Shown: positions 32,541-41,703, numbered from the stretch's first letter. The stretch: 64,000 nucleotides of DNA from Neoroseomonas oryzicola (GCF_012163135.1 NZ_JAAVUP010000001.1:620001-684000); one strand, 5' to 3'. Numbers and translations are program-made. The notes: generated by a model from the sequence alone, not told the origin.

Positions 32541-33800
32541 ATGCCCCTGCTGCTTGGCTGCATCGCCGACGATTTCACCGGCGCCACGGATCTCGCCAAC
32601 ACCCTGGTCAAGGCCGGGATGTCCGCCGTCCAGGTGATCGGCGTGCCGGCGGGCCCGCTGCCCGAGGCGGACGCGGTGATCATCGCGCTCAAGATCCGCA
32701 CCGCGCCGGTCGCCGAGGCGGTCGGGCAGTCGCTCGCGGCCTGCGATGCGCTCACGAAGGCCGGGGCGAAGCAGCTCTTCTGGAAGTACTGCTCGACCTT
32801 CGACAGCACGGACCAGGGCAATATCGGCCCGGTGGGCGATGCGCTGCTCAAGCGGCTCGGCTCGGGCTTCGCCATCGCCTGCCCGGCCTTCCCGACCAAT
32901 GGGCGGACGATCTACCTCGGCCACCTGTTCGTTGGCGGGGCGCTGCTGAACGAGAGCGGGATGGAGAACCATCCGCTCACCCCCATGACCGACCCGAACC
33001 TGGTGCGCGTGATGGCGCGGCAGACGGATGGCAGCGTCGGCCTCGTCTCCTTCCCCGTCGTCGAGCAGGGCGCGGCGGCCATCCGTCGTGCCATGACCGG
33101 GTTGATGGACCGCGGCACGCGCTGGGCGATCGTCGATGCGGTCTCCGACGCGCATCTGATGGCGATCGGCGAGGCCGTGGCACCGCAGGCGCTGGTGACT
33201 GGCGGCTCGGGCGTGGCAATGGGCCTGCCGGCGAATTTCCGCCGCGCCGGGCTGCTGCCGGATCGCAGCGACGCCGGCGCCCTGCCGCCGATGACGGGCG
33301 CTGCCGCCGTCGTCGCCGGGTCCTGCTCGCGCGCGACGCTCGGGCAGATCGGCCTCGCGCGCGACCACGTGCCGGTGCTGGAACTCGATGCGCTGGCGAC
33401 GCCCGATGCGAAGGCCATGACGGCGCAGGCGCTGGCCTGGGTCGACGGCAAGCTCGAGGACGGGCGTCCCGTCGTCATCGCCGCCAGCGCGACGCCGGAG
33501 AAGGTCGCCGCCCTGCAGGCGAAGCTCGGGCGCGATGCGGCCGGCGCGCTGGTCGAGGACGCCGTCGCCTCCATCGCCGAGGGCCTGGTTGCGCGCGGAG
33601 TCGGTCGCCTGGTGGTGGCGGGCGGTGAGACCTCGGGCGCGGTGGTGACGCGCCTGGGCGTCACGTCGCTGCGCATCGGCCCGGAGATCGACCCCGGCGT
33701 GCCCTGGACCTTCGCCGAGCCGAAGGGGATCCACCTCGCGCTCAAATCCGGCAATTTCGGCGCGCGCGACTTCTTCCTGAAGGCCTTCGACCATGGATGA
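32541..33800 (+). CDS. otnK: 3-oxo-tetronate kinase OtnK
   Basis: Phosphorylates 3-oxo-tetronate at the 4-position in the use of four-carbon acid sugars. The 419-residue length is normal for the four-carbon acid sugar kinase family. Seen are GCIADDFTGATDLANTL (6-22), FWKYCSTFDSTDQGNIGP (near 85) and ALVTGGSGVAMGLP, plus the C-terminal nucleotide domain VVAGGETSGAVVTRLG. It overlaps otnC by 8 bases. Confidence 0.9.
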   Translation: MPLLLGCIADDFTGATDLANTLVKAGMSAVQVIGVPAGPLPEADAVIIALKIRTAPVAEAVGQSLAACDALTKAGAKQLFWKYCSTFDSTDQGNIGPVGDALLKRLGSGFAIACPAFPTNGRTIYLGHLFVGGALLNESGMENHPLTPMTDPNLVRVMARQTDGSVGLVSFPVVEQGAAAIRRAMTGLMDRGTRWAIVDAVSDAHLMAIGEAVAPQALVTGGSGVAMGLPANFRRAGLLPDRSDAGALPPMTGAAAVVAGSCSRATLGQIGLARDHVPVLELDALATPDAKAMTAQALAWVDGKLEDGRPVVIAASATPEKVAALQAKLGRDAAGALVEDAVASIAEGLVARGVGRLVVAGGETSGAVVTRLGVTSLRIGPEIDPGVPWTFAEPKGIHLALKSGNFGARDFFLKAFDHG

Positions 33801-34425
33801 GGCGGCGCTGCGCGAGCAGCTCGCGATGCTCGGCGCCTCGCTGTTCCAGCGGGGCTATTCGGTGGGCACGGCGGGCAACATCTCGGTGCGGCTGCCCGAC
33901 GGCTACCTGATGACGCCGACCAATTCCTGCCTCGGGCGGCTGGATCCGGCGCGGATCAGCAAGCTGGCGCCGGACTGGTCGCATGTCGGTGGCGACAAGC
34001 CGTCCAAGGAAGTCTTCATGCACCGCGCGGTGCTGACGGCGCGTCCGGATGCCGGCGCCGTGGTGCACCTGCATTCCACTTACGCGACCGCGATCGGGTG
34101 CCTTGCCGAACCCGGCGAGACGGCGCCCATCCCGCCGCTGACGCCCTATTTCGTCATGCGCGTCGGCCGCACCCTGCCGGTGATCCGCTACTACCGGCCC
34201 GGCGATGCGGCGATGGAGGCGGACATCCACGCGGCGGCGAAGGATGCGAAGGCCGTGCTGCTCGCGAACCACGGGCCGGTGGTGTCCGGCAAGACGCTGG
34301 CCGATGCCGTGCATGCCGCCGAGGAGCTCGAGGAATCCGCCCGCCTCGCGCTGCTGCTGCGCGGCGCGCCCGCCCGCACACTGACGCCGGCACAGGTGGA
34401 CGACCTGCTGAGCACCTTCGGCTGA
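33793..34425 (+). CDS. otnC: 3-oxo-tetronate 4-phosphate decarboxylase OtnC
   Basis: A class II aldolase-fold enzyme of 210 residues that decarboxylates 3-oxo-tetronate 4-phosphate to dihydroxyacetone phosphate. Signatures are GYSVGTAGNISVRLPDG (23-39), TPTNSCLGRLDP, the catalytic-type Glu in SKEVFMHRAV and the zinc-binding VVHLHSTYATA (about 95-105). It forms a kinase-decarboxylase pair with otnK; no OtnI isomerase or tetronate dehydrogenase was found nearby. Confidence 0.9.
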   Translation: MDEAALREQLAMLGASLFQRGYSVGTAGNISVRLPDGYLMTPTNSCLGRLDPARISKLAPDWSHVGGDKPSKEVFMHRAVLTARPDAGAVVHLHSTYATAIGCLAEPGETAPIPPLTPYFVMRVGRTLPVIRYYRPGDAAMEADIHAAAKDAKAVLLANHGPVVSGKTLADAVHAAEELEESARLALLLRGAPARTLTPAQVDDLLSTFG

Positions 34426-34802
34426 TGTGGATCATGGTCGCCGGCCCCTACACCTCGGGCGGGGCCGATGCGGCCACGCGCGCGGCGCGGCTGGCGGAAC
34501 TGAACCGCGCGGCGCTCGCGGTGTTCCGCCTGGGGCATGTGCCCGTCATCGGCGTGAACATGGCCCTGCCGGTCATTGCCGCGGCCGAGGGTGACGCCTT
34601 CGAGGACGTGATGATGCCGCTGTCGCTGGCGCTGGCCGAACGCTGCGACGCGATACTGCGGATCGGCGGGGCGAGTGCGGGCGCCGATGCCGAACTCGCG
34701 CGCTTCGCCGCGGCCGGCAAGCCGGTGTTCCGCAGCCTGACGGAGGTGCCGCCGGCGGCTATTCCTCCTGCGGCTCCTGCTCCTCCCAGCCCACGCGGGT
34801 GA
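34425..34802 (+). CDS. DUF4406-like small protein
   Basis: A 125-residue Rossmann-like protein. The start MWIMVAGPYTSGG, a central RCDAILRIGGASAGADAELARFAAAG and the conserved G-P-Y turn recall the DUF4406/nucleoside 2-deoxyribosyltransferase-like fold. The last 20 residues are a proline-rich tail that overlaps the 3' end of the convergent mgtC gene by 44 bases. TGATG coupling to otnC. Function unknown. Confidence 0.65.
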   Translation: MWIMVAGPYTSGGADAATRAARLAELNRAALAVFRLGHVPVIGVNMALPVIAAAEGDAFEDVMMPLSLALAERCDAILRIGGASAGADAELARFAAAGKPVFRSLTEVPPAAIPPAAPAPPSPRG

Positions 34803-35469
34803 TCGTGGGCTCGAGGCTGAGCCGCCCGACGATCGCCTCGAGCGCCTCCGTCGCATCGCCCTGGGCGGAGAGATAGGCGGTCAGCACCACGCGCGGCGCG
34901 CTGCCGTCGATGCCCGGCAGGTCCTCGCTTTCCAGGCGCTGGAGACGGGCGCCGCCCGCCGCGATCTGCTTCAGCAGCAGCAGTCGCAGGGCGGCCTCGC
35001 CTTCCGCCGCGCCGGTCGCGGTGATGCGGAAGCGGTGGGGGACCTCGGACCCCGCGCGCGGGGTCCGGTCGATCAGGCTGGTCAGGGGGCGGATCACGAT
35101 GTTGACCACCACGATCAGCCCGGCGGCGAGCATCGCATGGGCCACCAGCCCGGCCCCGCAGGCCACCCCCACCGCGGCCGAGCACCACAGCGTCGCCGCG
35201 GTGTTCAGCCCCTTCACGTTCAGCCCCTCCCGCATGATCGCGCCGGCGCCGAGGAAGCCGATGCCCGAGACGACCTGCGCGGCCATGCGCGACGGGCTCG
35301 CCTCCCCGGGCATGGTGAAGCCGATCGCGGCGAAGGCCGCGGCGCCGAGGGCGACCAGCGCATTGGTGCGCAGCCCGGCGGAACGCTGGCGGTACTGGCG
35401 CTCGGCCCCGATGGCCGCGCCCAGCAGCAGCGCGATGACCAGGTGCAGCGCGGTGTCGTCGAAGGGCAT
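34759..35469 (-). CDS. MgtC/SapB family membrane protein
   Basis: A 236-residue inner-membrane protein with four to five N-terminal helices (LVIALLLGAAIGAERQYRQR, GIGFLGAGAIMREG, LNTAATLWCSAAVGVACG) and a C-terminal ACT-like soluble domain (PHRFRITATG..LRLLLLKQI). MgtC proteins affect Mg2+ and phosphate homeostasis and inhibit the F1Fo ATP synthase in some species. The ATG at 35469 gives the typical N-terminus; the longer open frame is non-coding. Confidence 0.9.
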   Translation of the reverse strand: MPFDDTALHLVIALLLGAAIGAERQYRQRSAGLRTNALVALGAAAFAAIGFTMPGEASPSRMAAQVVSGIGFLGAGAIMREGLNVKGLNTAATLWCSAAVGVACGAGLVAHAMLAAGLIVVVNIVIRPLTSLIDRTPRAGSEVPHRFRITATGAAEGEAALRLLLLKQIAAGGARLQRLESEDLPGIDGSAPRVVLTAYLSAQGDATEALEAIVGRLSLEPTITRVGWEEQEPQEE

Positions 35470-35602
35470 GCCGGGGCCTTTTCCCTGCCGTCCCTTGCGG
35501 TGTGCACCGGCGGCGATGTGGCGGGCAAGCGCCCCCGCTTGACCGCGCGCGGCCGCCGGGCCAGTGCTGCCGGTGGAGATCACGTCCACGGGAGAACGCC
35601 CG

Positions 35603-36574
35603 ATGCCGAGCCGCCGCGCGGTGCTCGCCGCCGCTTCGCTTGCCGCGCTGCCCGCCCGCGCCCAGGCGCCCTGGGCGCCGGACGGGCCGGTGCGCCTGAT
35701 CCAGGGTTTCGCGCCGGGCGGGACCACGGACATCGTCGCACGGCTGCTCGCCCCGTCGCTCGCCGCCGCCCTCGGCCAGCCCGTGGTGGTGGAGAACCGC
35801 CCCGGCGCCGGCGGGACGCTCGCCGCCGAGGCGCTGGCCCGTGCCCGCCCCGACGGGCGCACCATGATGATGCTGAATAATGCCTTCGCGGTGACCGCCG
35901 CGACCTTCCGGCGCCTGCCCTACGACCCGCTGGCCGAGGTCGTGCCCGTCAGCCAGGTCGCGACCATGCCGCTGGTCTTCCTCACGCCGCCGACCGGCCC
36001 GCTGACCTCCGTCGCCGCGCTGGTCGAGGCGGCGAAGGCGCGCCCGGGGGCGTTGAACCTCGGCACGGTCGGCGTCGGCTCGACCCAGCATTTCGTCGCC
36101 GAGGCCTTCCAGGCCATGGCAGGCGTGAAGCTGACGCACGTGCCCTATCGCGGCACGCCGGCGGCGGTGCTGGCGCTGCGCCAGGGCGAGGTGCAGCTGG
36201 TGGTCGAGACCGTCGCCGCCGTGCTCGGCCAGATCCGCGCCGGCGAGGCGCGCGCCATCGCGCTGTCCACGGCGCAGCGCTTCCCCGGCCTGCCGGAGGT
36301 GCCGACCATGCGGGAGGCCGGGCTCGCCGAGTTCGACCTCGCGACCTGGTTCACCCTCGCCTTCCCCGCCGGCATCCCGCCCGCCGCGGTCGCGCGCGTG
36401 CAGGCCGAGACGGCGCGCGCCCTCGCCGATCCCGACCTCGCGGCGCGAATGCGCGAGATGGGGCTGACGCCGGTCGGCAGCGACGCCGCCACCGCATCCT
36501 CCGTCATCCGCCGCGACATCCAGCGCTGGCGCGACCTGGTGGTCGCCGCCGGCATTCCCCAGCAGGAGCAGTAG
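35603..36574 (+). CDS. Bug family tripartite tricarboxylate transporter substrate-binding protein
   Basis: Periplasmic receptor of 323 residues with a twin-arginine-like signal peptide (MPSRRAVLAAASLAALPARAQ). Family motifs: PVRLIQGFAPGGTTDIVARLLAP (30-52), VVENRPGAGGTLAAEALA, LNLGTVGVGSTQHFVAEAF and the VPYRGTPAAVLAL loop. The membrane components of a TTT system are not adjacent, as usual for this expanded family. GGAG eight bases upstream supports the start. Ligand unknown. Confidence 0.92.
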   Translation: MPSRRAVLAAASLAALPARAQAPWAPDGPVRLIQGFAPGGTTDIVARLLAPSLAAALGQPVVVENRPGAGGTLAAEALARARPDGRTMMMLNNAFAVTAATFRRLPYDPLAEVVPVSQVATMPLVFLTPPTGPLTSVAALVEAAKARPGALNLGTVGVGSTQHFVAEAFQAMAGVKLTHVPYRGTPAAVLALRQGEVQLVVETVAAVLGQIRAGEARAIALSTAQRFPGLPEVPTMREAGLAEFDLATWFTLAFPAGIPPAAVARVQAETARALADPDLAARMREMGLTPVGSDAATASSVIRRDIQRWRDLVVAAGIPQQEQ

Positions 36575-36581
36575 ACCGACC

Positions 36582-37187
36582 ATGACCGACCGCACCGCGC
36601 CCGCCGCGCACCCCATCGCGGCACCGCTCGCCGCGCGCTGGAGCCCGCGTTCCTACGAGGAGCGCGCCGTGCCCGACGCGGCCCTCGCCCAGGTGCTCGA
36701 GGCCGCGCGCTGGGCCGCCTCCTGCGTCAACGACCAGCCGTGGAACTACATCGTCGCGCGCAAGGAGAAGGAAGCCGAGGGCTACGCGAAGATCTTCTCC
36801 TGCCTCTCGGCGAACAACCAGGGCTGGGCGGGCCGCGCGCCGGTGCTGATCATCGGCGTGGCGCGGCAGAACTTCGCGCATAACGGCAATCCGAACCGCC
36901 ACGCGGCCTATGACCTCGGCCAGGCGACGGCGAACCTGGCCGCCGAGGCCGCAACCCTCGGCCTGCAGGCGCACCAGATGGCTGGCTTCGACGCCGCGAA
37001 GGCGCGCGAGGCCTTCGCCATCCCCGCCGGCTTCGATCCGCTGGTCGCGATCACCCTCGGCTACCCCGGCCCGGCCTCGGCGCTGCCCGAGGCGCTGGCC
37101 GCGCGCGAGACGGCGCCGCGCGCGCGCCGCCCGATCGCCGAGTTCACCCATCTCGGCGCCTGGGGCGCGGCGGGAAGCCCGGCATGA
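36582..37187 (+). CDS. Nitroreductase family protein
   Basis: An FMN-dependent oxidoreductase of 201 residues. RWSPRSYEERAVPDAALAQVL (20-40), AARWAASCVNDQPWNYIVA (phosphate and FMN contacts) and the C-terminal LVAITLGYPGP near 151-161 match the family. NAD(P)H-dependent reduction of quinones or nitro compounds is typical; the substrate is unknown. Overlaps the next gene by 4 bases. Confidence 0.88.
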   Translation: MTDRTAPAAHPIAAPLAARWSPRSYEERAVPDAALAQVLEAARWAASCVNDQPWNYIVARKEKEAEGYAKIFSCLSANNQGWAGRAPVLIIGVARQNFAHNGNPNRHAAYDLGQATANLAAEAATLGLQAHQMAGFDAAKAREAFAIPAGFDPLVAITLGYPGPASALPEALAARETAPRARRPIAEFTHLGAWGAAGSPA

Positions 37188-37792
37188 CGCAGGAGGAGCT
37201 GCTCGACGACCTCGCCCTGCGCCGCCTGGTGCAGGACTGGGCGGTGTGGCGCGACGCCGGCGACTGGGAGCGCTTCGCCGGCTGCTGGCATGACGGCGCG
37301 CGGATGATGGCGACCTGGTTCCAAGGGCCGGCGACCGACTTCATCGAGGTCTCGAAGGCCGGCTTCGCGAAGGGGGTGCGGATCCTGCACTTCCTCGGCG
37401 GGATCAGCGTCGACCTCGCCGGGCCGCGCGCGATCGTGCAGACCAAGATGACGATCTCCCAGCGCGCCGAGGTCGAGGGCGTGCTGGTGGACGTGGTCTG
37501 CACCGGCCGCTTCTACGATTTCTGCGAAAAGCGCGACGGCCGCTGGGGCGTGGTGCTGCGCCAGCCGATCTACGAGAAGGACCGGCTTGATCCCGTGGAC
37601 CCGACGACGGCGCCGCGGCTCGATCCGGCGCTGCTCGCGCAGTTCCCGGAGGGCTACCGGCACCTCGCCTATCTGCAGACGCGGATCGGCTACCAGGTAA
37701 AGCGCGACATGCCGGGGCTGACGGGGCCGGAGGTCGCGGCGCTCTATGCCTCGGGCGCGACGTGGCTGGCCGGCGAGGCGCTCGACCGCTGA
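37184..37792 (+). CDS. NTF2/SnoaL-like protein
   Basis: A 202-residue protein with the cone-shaped NTF2-like fold: LALRRLVQDWAVWRDAGDWERFAGCWHDGARMM (11-43) is the typical start, with a C-terminal extension beyond residue 130. Such folds serve as isomerases, dehydratases or ligand-binding partners. It is translationally coupled to the nitroreductase, suggesting a joint reaction. Catalytic residues cannot be assigned. Confidence 0.78.
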   Translation: MTQEELLDDLALRRLVQDWAVWRDAGDWERFAGCWHDGARMMATWFQGPATDFIEVSKAGFAKGVRILHFLGGISVDLAGPRAIVQTKMTISQRAEVEGVLVDVVCTGRFYDFCEKRDGRWGVVLRQPIYEKDRLDPVDPTTAPRLDPALLAQFPEGYRHLAYLQTRIGYQVKRDMPGLTGPEVAALYASGATWLAGEALDR

Positions 37793-37799
37793 CGCTCCG

Positions 37800-38480
37800 T
37801 CACGTCTCCACCCACTGCCGCAGCAGGTTGGCGTGGGACTTCGCGAGCAGGTCGAAGGTCTCCCCCTTGCCCTGCTCGGCAAAGACGCGGCGCTTCGCCG
37901 TCTCGAGGTCGAACAGGATCTCGCGCTTCGCCGGGTCGCGCACGAGGCTCTGCACCCAGGTCACGGCGACGATGCGCTCGCCGGCCGTGACCGCCTCGAC
38001 GCGGTGCAGGGTCGTCGCCGGATAGGCGATCGCATCCCCGGCACCGAGGCGGAAGTCCTGCTCGCCGGCAGGGTCCTCGATCACCAGTGCGCCGCCCTCG
38101 TAGGTTGCAGGATCGGCGAGGAAGACCGTGACCGCGACATCCGTGCGCAGCGGGCCCTCGGGTTCGCCCAGGCCCATCACCGCGTCGTCGACATGGGTGC
38201 CGTAGGTCTCCCCCACCCCATAACGGGCGAGCAGCGGCGGGCGCATGCGCAGCGGGCGGACGGCGCTGCGGAAGACCTCGTTGGCCATCAGCGCGGCGGT
38301 GACGATCTCGGCGGCCTCGCGCGTCGCGGGATCGCGCCGCGCGGCCTGGCGGTTCTCCTTCACCAGGCGCGCATGCCAGCCGGCCGTCGTGCGACCGTCC
38401 TCGAAACGGGCGGCGTCGAGCAACGCCCGGACCTTGCCGAGCGCGGCCGCATCGAGCACATTGGCAATGCAAATGATCAT
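37800..38480 (-). CDS. Fe2+-dependent 2-oxoglutarate dioxygenase, PiuC/YbiX type
   Basis: A PKHD-type hydroxylase of 226 residues, the usual length. The iron ligands lie in YGTHVDDAVMG (H-x-D) and TTLHRVEAVT (distal His), with the 2-oxoglutarate Arg in GERIVAVTWVQSL. The C-terminal alpha-helical extension typical of PiuC is present. Family members often neighbour TonB siderophore receptors; none is seen here. Start chosen at 38480 (MIICIANVL). Divergent to a secreted protein gene with only 29 bases between. Confidence 0.9.
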   Translation of the reverse strand: MIICIANVLDAAALGKVRALLDAARFEDGRTTAGWHARLVKENRQAARRDPATREAAEIVTAALMANEVFRSAVRPLRMRPPLLARYGVGETYGTHVDDAVMGLGEPEGPLRTDVAVTVFLADPATYEGGALVIEDPAGEQDFRLGAGDAIAYPATTLHRVEAVTAGERIVAVTWVQSLVRDPAKREILFDLETAKRRVFAEQGKGETFDLLAKSHANLLRQWVET

Positions 38481-38509
38481 CGTTCGCAACTTACCGCAGG
38501 ACAGGCACC

Positions 38510-39331
38510 ATGGATAGCGGACGGCGGCGGCTGAAACTCTGGCTCGGCCTCGGGACGGCGGCGCTGATGACCACCCAGGCGGGCCTTGCGGCCGCGCAGG
38601 GCGCGGCGAGCCCACCGCCCACCACCCTGCCCCCGGCGATGCAGGGCGGCGAAGGCGGGGAAGGCGGCGAGGGTGGCGAAGGCGGGGTCGATGCCGACCG
38701 TGCCCTGACCGATCCGCTGGCCTTCACCGTCGCACTGGATGTCATGGCGGCCCACATCGTCGCCGGGCGGGACGTCTATCGCGTCGCGCCCGACTCAGCG
38801 GCGGAGATGTTCGCCCACGCCATCGCCGAGGTCTACGCGGTGATGGAGGAAGTCCTGACGCAACGGGGCGTCGCACCCTTCCAGGACCGGATGGACCGCG
38901 CGACGACCCTGGCGCAGGACCGTGCGCCGGCCGAGGCGGTGACGCAGGCCGCGGCCGCGGTCCTCGCCGCGCTGCGGGAGGCGGAGACGCACGCTCCCTC
39001 CCCCGGAGCGACGCCGCTCGTGCAACTGCGCGCGGCGGCGGAGATGGCCGACCGCGCTGCCCTTCAGTACGGGGTGGCGCTCCGCGACAAGGACAAGGAC
39101 GAGCCCTATCTCGACGGCTATGGCCTGGCGCGCGTCGCGGCGCTGCGCGGGGCAGCGCTGGTGCCCGCGCTGCGCAACAGCGGCCAGGCGGAAGCCGCCG
39201 CGCGGCTCGAGGAAGTGCTGGGCCTGCTCGGCGCGGCCTACCCGACCTCGACGCGGCCGGACCATACGCCGGCGGTCGATCCGGCGGCACTGCTGGCCGC
39301 CAGCTCGCGGCTGCGCCTCGCCGTCGACTAA
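38510..39331 (+). CDS. Secreted protein with Gly/Glu repeat, unknown function
   Basis: A 273-residue exported protein. A signal peptide with a basic RRRLKLWLG n-region (possibly Tat) ends at about residue 29 (GLAAAQG). A low-complexity linker of GGE repeats (residues 46-59) follows, then a helical domain with ALDVMAAHIVAGRDVYRV and EMFAHAIAEVYAVMEEVL. No family recognised. The helices resemble those of imelysin/EfeO-type iron proteins in general character only. Position next to the PiuC-like enzyme hints at iron physiology. Confidence 0.65.
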   Translation: MDSGRRRLKLWLGLGTAALMTTQAGLAAAQGAASPPPTTLPPAMQGGEGGEGGEGGEGGVDADRALTDPLAFTVALDVMAAHIVAGRDVYRVAPDSAAEMFAHAIAEVYAVMEEVLTQRGVAPFQDRMDRATTLAQDRAPAEAVTQAAAAVLAALREAETHAPSPGATPLVQLRAAAEMADRAALQYGVALRDKDKDEPYLDGYGLARVAALRGAALVPALRNSGQAEAAARLEEVLGLLGAAYPTSTRPDHTPAVDPAALLAASSRLRLAVD

Positions 39332-40734
39332 GGCAGCACCTTGCCGGGGTTCATCGCCCCGGCCGGGTCGATCGCCGCCTTCACCGCACGCATCAGGTCG
39401 AGCGCGACCGGGTCCTTGTGCGTCGCCATGGCGTGGCGCTTGGACTGGCCGATGCCGTGTTCAGCCGAGAAGGAGCCGCCGAGGTCCACTGCGATCGCGT
39501 TGACGATCGGCTCGGCCTCCCGCGCGCGGGCGACCCAGTCCTCGCGCGAGGTGCCGTTGGGCGCCATCAGGCTGACATGGATGTTGCCGTCCCCGGCATG
39601 GCCGATCGCGATCAGCCGGCCCTCGGGCCAGCGCGAGGACAGCGCCGCCTCGACCTCGGCGAGGAAGCGCGGCACGGCGGAAACCGGCACCGAGGTGTCG
39701 GTATTCACCACCGGCGCCTCGCGCCGCGCGCAATCAGGCCAGTCCTCCCGGATGCGCCACAAATTGGCGCGCTGCTGCTCGTTCTCGACCAGCACGGCGT
39801 CGGTCACCTCGCCGGCCTCGGCGGCGGTCGCGAGGGTGTCCTCGAGCATCTCGCGCAGCGGCACCGAGGGATGCGCGGCGGCGAGCTCGACCATCACGTA
39901 CCAGGGGCTGCCGAGCGGCAGCGGCACGCGCAGGCCGATGCCGTTCTTCTGCACGATGTCCATGCAGCGGCCGATGAGGAGTTCGAAGGCGATGACCTCC
40001 GCGCCGCTTTCCATGACGCGGGAGAAGAGCGTCAGCGCGGCATCCGGCGAGGGCACCGCGACCATGGCGGTCTCGACGCGCTTGAGCGCGGGCACCAGGC
40101 GCAGGGCCGCCGCGGTGATGACGCCGAGCGTGCCCTCCCCGCCCAGGAACAGGTGGCGCAGCGCATAGCCGGAATTGTCCTTCCGCACGCGGCGCAAATC
40201 GTTGAGCACGCGCCCGTCCGGCAGCACCACCTCGAGGCCGAGGACCAGGTCGCGCGCATTGCCCCAGCGCAGCGTGCGGATGCCGCCGGCATTGGTGGAC
40301 AGCGCGCCCCCCACCATGGCCGAGCCCTGCGCACCCCAGGACAGCGGAAAGAGCCGGTCCACCGCCGCCGCCGCCTGCTGGACGTTCTGGATGATGCAGC
40401 CGGCCTCGGCGACGAGGGAGAAGTCGCGCGCATCGACGTCGCGGATGCGGTTGAGGCGCTCGAGGCTCATCACCACCGAGGGCGGGCCGTTCGCCGGCAC
40501 CACCGCGCCGCCGCAAAGGCCGGTGCGGCCCCCGGCGGGGACGATGGACAGGCCCTCGGCGACGCAGGCGCGGACCGCGGCCTGCACCTCCTCGACGCTG
40601 CCGGGCCGGAGCACCGCACGCGGCATGCCCGTCCACACGCCGCGCCAGTCGACGGCGTAGGGGGCCAGGTCATCGGGCGCGGTGAGGCAGTTCCGGGGGC
40701 CGAGCGTTGCGGCCAGAGTCTCGAGCGTTTCCAT
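39328..40734 (-). CDS. FAD-linked oxidase, GlcD/D-2-hydroxyacid dehydrogenase type
   Basis: A 468-residue flavoprotein. PCMH-type FAD domain with VPAGGRTGLCGGAV (about 59-72), FSLVAEAGCIIQNVQ and GALSTNAGGIRTLRWG; C-terminal FAD-oxidase domain with VFTLGHAGDGNIHVSLM-type segment IAIGHAGDGNIHVSL (about 375-390) and FSAEHGIGQSKR near 430. It should oxidise a D-2-hydroxyacid such as D-lactate or glycolate. The ATG at 40734 fits the usual N-terminus. It converges on the secreted protein gene with a 4-base overlap of stops. Confidence 0.9.
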   Translation of the reverse strand: METLETLAATLGPRNCLTAPDDLAPYAVDWRGVWTGMPRAVLRPGSVEEVQAAVRACVAEGLSIVPAGGRTGLCGGAVVPANGPPSVVMSLERLNRIRDVDARDFSLVAEAGCIIQNVQQAAAAVDRLFPLSWGAQGSAMVGGALSTNAGGIRTLRWGNARDLVLGLEVVLPDGRVLNDLRRVRKDNSGYALRHLFLGGEGTLGVITAAALRLVPALKRVETAMVAVPSPDAALTLFSRVMESGAEVIAFELLIGRCMDIVQKNGIGLRVPLPLGSPWYVMVELAAAHPSVPLREMLEDTLATAAEAGEVTDAVLVENEQQRANLWRIREDWPDCARREAPVVNTDTSVPVSAVPRFLAEVEAALSSRWPEGRLIAIGHAGDGNIHVSLMAPNGTSREDWVARAREAEPIVNAIAVDLGGSFSAEHGIGQSKRHAMATHKDPVALDLMRAVKAAIDPAGAMNPGKVLP

Positions 40735-40785
40735 GCGCGCGATCCTGGCCGCCGGCCCGGATGAAATCAAACCGGCCCCGCGGCG

Positions 40786-41691
40786 TCAGGCGACGCGCTG
40801 GAGCCACGCCGAGAAGGCTTCGATGTCCCGGGTCCGCCGCGTGCCGCGCGCATGGGCCAGGTGGTAGGCATAGCCCGGCAGGCAGAGGTCGAACGCCTTC
40901 ACCAACGTCCCGGAGGCGAGTTCACGCGCCGCCAGAACGTCGCTGCAGATGGCGATGCCCTGCCCGGCGACGATCGCCTCGATCCCGTGAAGTTCCTCCC
41001 GGAAGCGAAGCGCACCGGGAGCATCGGGATCCTGCCAGGCGCGATGCGACACGCCGGCGGCAGCGAACCAGCGCGCCCAGGTCGGCGCATGATCCTCCCA
41101 GCCGTTCCACTCGAGATGCACGAGGGTATGGCGCGCGAGGTCGACGGGATTGCGGATCGGCGAGCCTGTGGCGAGGAGCGCCGGGCTGCAGATCGGCCAG
41201 AACCGATCGCGCATCAGCACTGAGGAGACCAGGCCGGCCGGCGGATCGCCCATGTAGCGGATCGCGAGGTCGGCTTCCCCCTTCGCAACCTCGACCACAG
41301 CGTCCGTCCCGATGATCTCGAGCGGCAGCGCCGGCTGTTCCGCGCGCCACAGGGCAAGGCGCGGCACCAGCCAGCGATGGGCGAAGGCGTTCGTCGTCGT
41401 GACGCGCAGCGGCCGCGGCGTGCCGGTCCGTGCAACGGCATCCACCGCCGCGCCCAGCGCGCCGAAGGCCTCGTGCACCGCCGGGTAAAGGTCCTGCCCG
41501 GCCGCCGTAAGGCCGATCGGGCGCGGGCGGCGTCGGAACAGCGGCTGGCCGCAGAGGTCCTCGAGCGCACGGATCTGATGGCTCACCGCCGTCGGCGTCA
41601 CGCCGAGCTCGGCGGCGGCCTTGCCAAAGCTGAGGAGCCGCGCGGCCGCCTCGAAGGCTCGCAGCGCGGACAGCGGGGGCAGCCTGCGCAT
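40786..41691 (-). CDS. LysR family transcriptional regulator (GcvA-like)
   Basis: A 301-residue regulator. Winged helix-turn-helix at residues about 5-63 (LSALRAFEAAARLLSFGKAAAELGVTPTAVSHQIRALE, split here over two helices) and a periplasmic-binding-type effector domain. Wording such as LSALRAFEAAAR and VSHQIRALEDL is the GcvA-like subgroup. It is divergent from the berberine-type oxidase gene and probably regulates it and the exporter; a LysR box lies in between. Confidence 0.93.
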   Translation of the reverse strand: MRRLPPLSALRAFEAAARLLSFGKAAAELGVTPTAVSHQIRALEDLCGQPLFRRRPRPIGLTAAGQDLYPAVHEAFGALGAAVDAVARTGTPRPLRVTTTNAFAHRWLVPRLALWRAEQPALPLEIIGTDAVVEVAKGEADLAIRYMGDPPAGLVSSVLMRDRFWPICSPALLATGSPIRNPVDLARHTLVHLEWNGWEDHAPTWARWFAAAGVSHRAWQDPDAPGALRFREELHGIEAIVAGQGIAICSDVLAARELASGTLVKAFDLCLPGYAYHLAHARGTRRTRDIEAFSAWLQRVA

Positions 41692-41703
41692 GGCGGCAGC
41701 ATA

